Source: Candidatus Woesearchaeota archaeon
Lineage (GTDB): Archaea > Nanobdellota > Nanobdellia > Woesearchaeales > GW2011-AR9
Direction of reading: 5' to 3'
NCBI GenBank assembly: GCA_013204355.1
Contig: JABMOA010000124.1
Location: 1 to 6,331, forward strand
Length of the DNA: 6,331 bases
Below, piece after piece: positions 6,226 to 6,331 of this stretch. The translations under genes were made by a program, and so were the position numbers. Positions within the stretch are counted from its first letter, which is position 1; each line of letters opens with the position of its first letter. The notes beneath the pieces were generated by a model that saw only the letters and a list, made by a program, of their open reading frames with translations, was not told where the DNA came from and did not search any database.

Positions 6226-6331
6226 GTTCCTAAATTCTATAAGAATCTTTGAATATTCTCAAAACTAACGTTTTAGATGTTCCTAAATATCAAAGATATT
6301 CCTGTACATTCTCAAAACTAGCGTTTTGGAC
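6226..6331. repeat. Two copies of a 53-base repeat running off the window edge
   Basis: Copy 1 is 6226-6278 and copy 2 is 6279-6331, exactly 53 bases each. The first ten bases (GTTCCTAAAT) are identical, as is TTCTCAAAACTA plus CGTTTT with only A/G or T/C differences around it. A central stretch of about 20 bases differs. Read across the junction, the conserved block is about 33 bases (6256-6288) and contains the near-palindrome CAAAAC-TARC-GTTTTR. A shortened match to the block's end (TTTTAACGTTCCTAAAT, 6219-6235) precedes copy 1, so the array seems to start here and continue beyond 6331. The transitions and short variable parts argue against an active CRISPR array. A tandem repeat, origin-type repeat or protein-binding array are options. 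Confidence 0.7.

Noticed and set aside
6226..6331. CRISPR array
   Set aside because: The repeats differ at several positions over about 33 bases, the intervening segment is only about 20 bases, and the two intervening segments look related in inverted orientation. No cas gene is present.

Overview
The window is an AT-rich, gene-dense block in which all seven convincing genes lie on the minus strand, so transcription reads from high to low coordinates. I infer an archaeon, most likely a DPANN-type lineage (Woesearchaeota/Pacearchaeota-like). The supports are a textbook archaeal TATA box about 25 bases before the first HIT gene's ATG (a leaderless message), a second TATA box about 33 bases before the zwf ATG, and a HIT protein whose N-terminal lead, HFMIH motif and charged tail resemble DPANN HIT proteins as I remember them. 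No rRNA or other taxonomic marker is present, so this assignment is an inference.

Right part (6331 to 4748): the edge holds two copies of a 53-base repeat running out of the window, then a promoter, then two HIT-fold genes 2 bases apart. Both HIT proteins keep the four residues expected for a structural zinc site (Cys, Cys, His, first triad His) but have lost the central catalytic histidine. The second has lost two of the three triad histidines. They look like binding or structural relatives rather than ordinary nucleotide hydrolases. The first also carries a roughly 100-residue charged tail ending in a short hydrophobic segment.

Middle (4684 to 3145): a malate:quinone oxidoreductase-like flavoprotein of the Helicobacter/Campylobacter type, followed one base later by an 80-residue glutaredoxin. 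A 148-base gap then holds oligo-T stretches on the transcribed sense, several inverted repeats and the zwf promoter.

Left part (2996 to 64): a tight three-gene operon, zwf - gnd - pgl, encoding glucose-6-phosphate dehydrogenase, the short form of 6-phosphogluconate dehydrogenase, and 6-phosphogluconolactonase. Together they make the complete oxidative branch of the pentose phosphate pathway: glucose 6-phosphate to ribulose 5-phosphate with two reducing equivalents, probably NADPH. Catalytic residues are intact in all three. This classical branch is absent from most archaea, so its presence as a complete compact operon is notable. The reducing power could feed thiol systems such as the neighbouring glutaredoxin, but that link is an inference from proximity only.

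No stretch longer than 300 bases lacks a gene. I found no RNA gene, transposon or convincing CRISPR array. The plus-strand open frames are shadows of the minus-strand genes.
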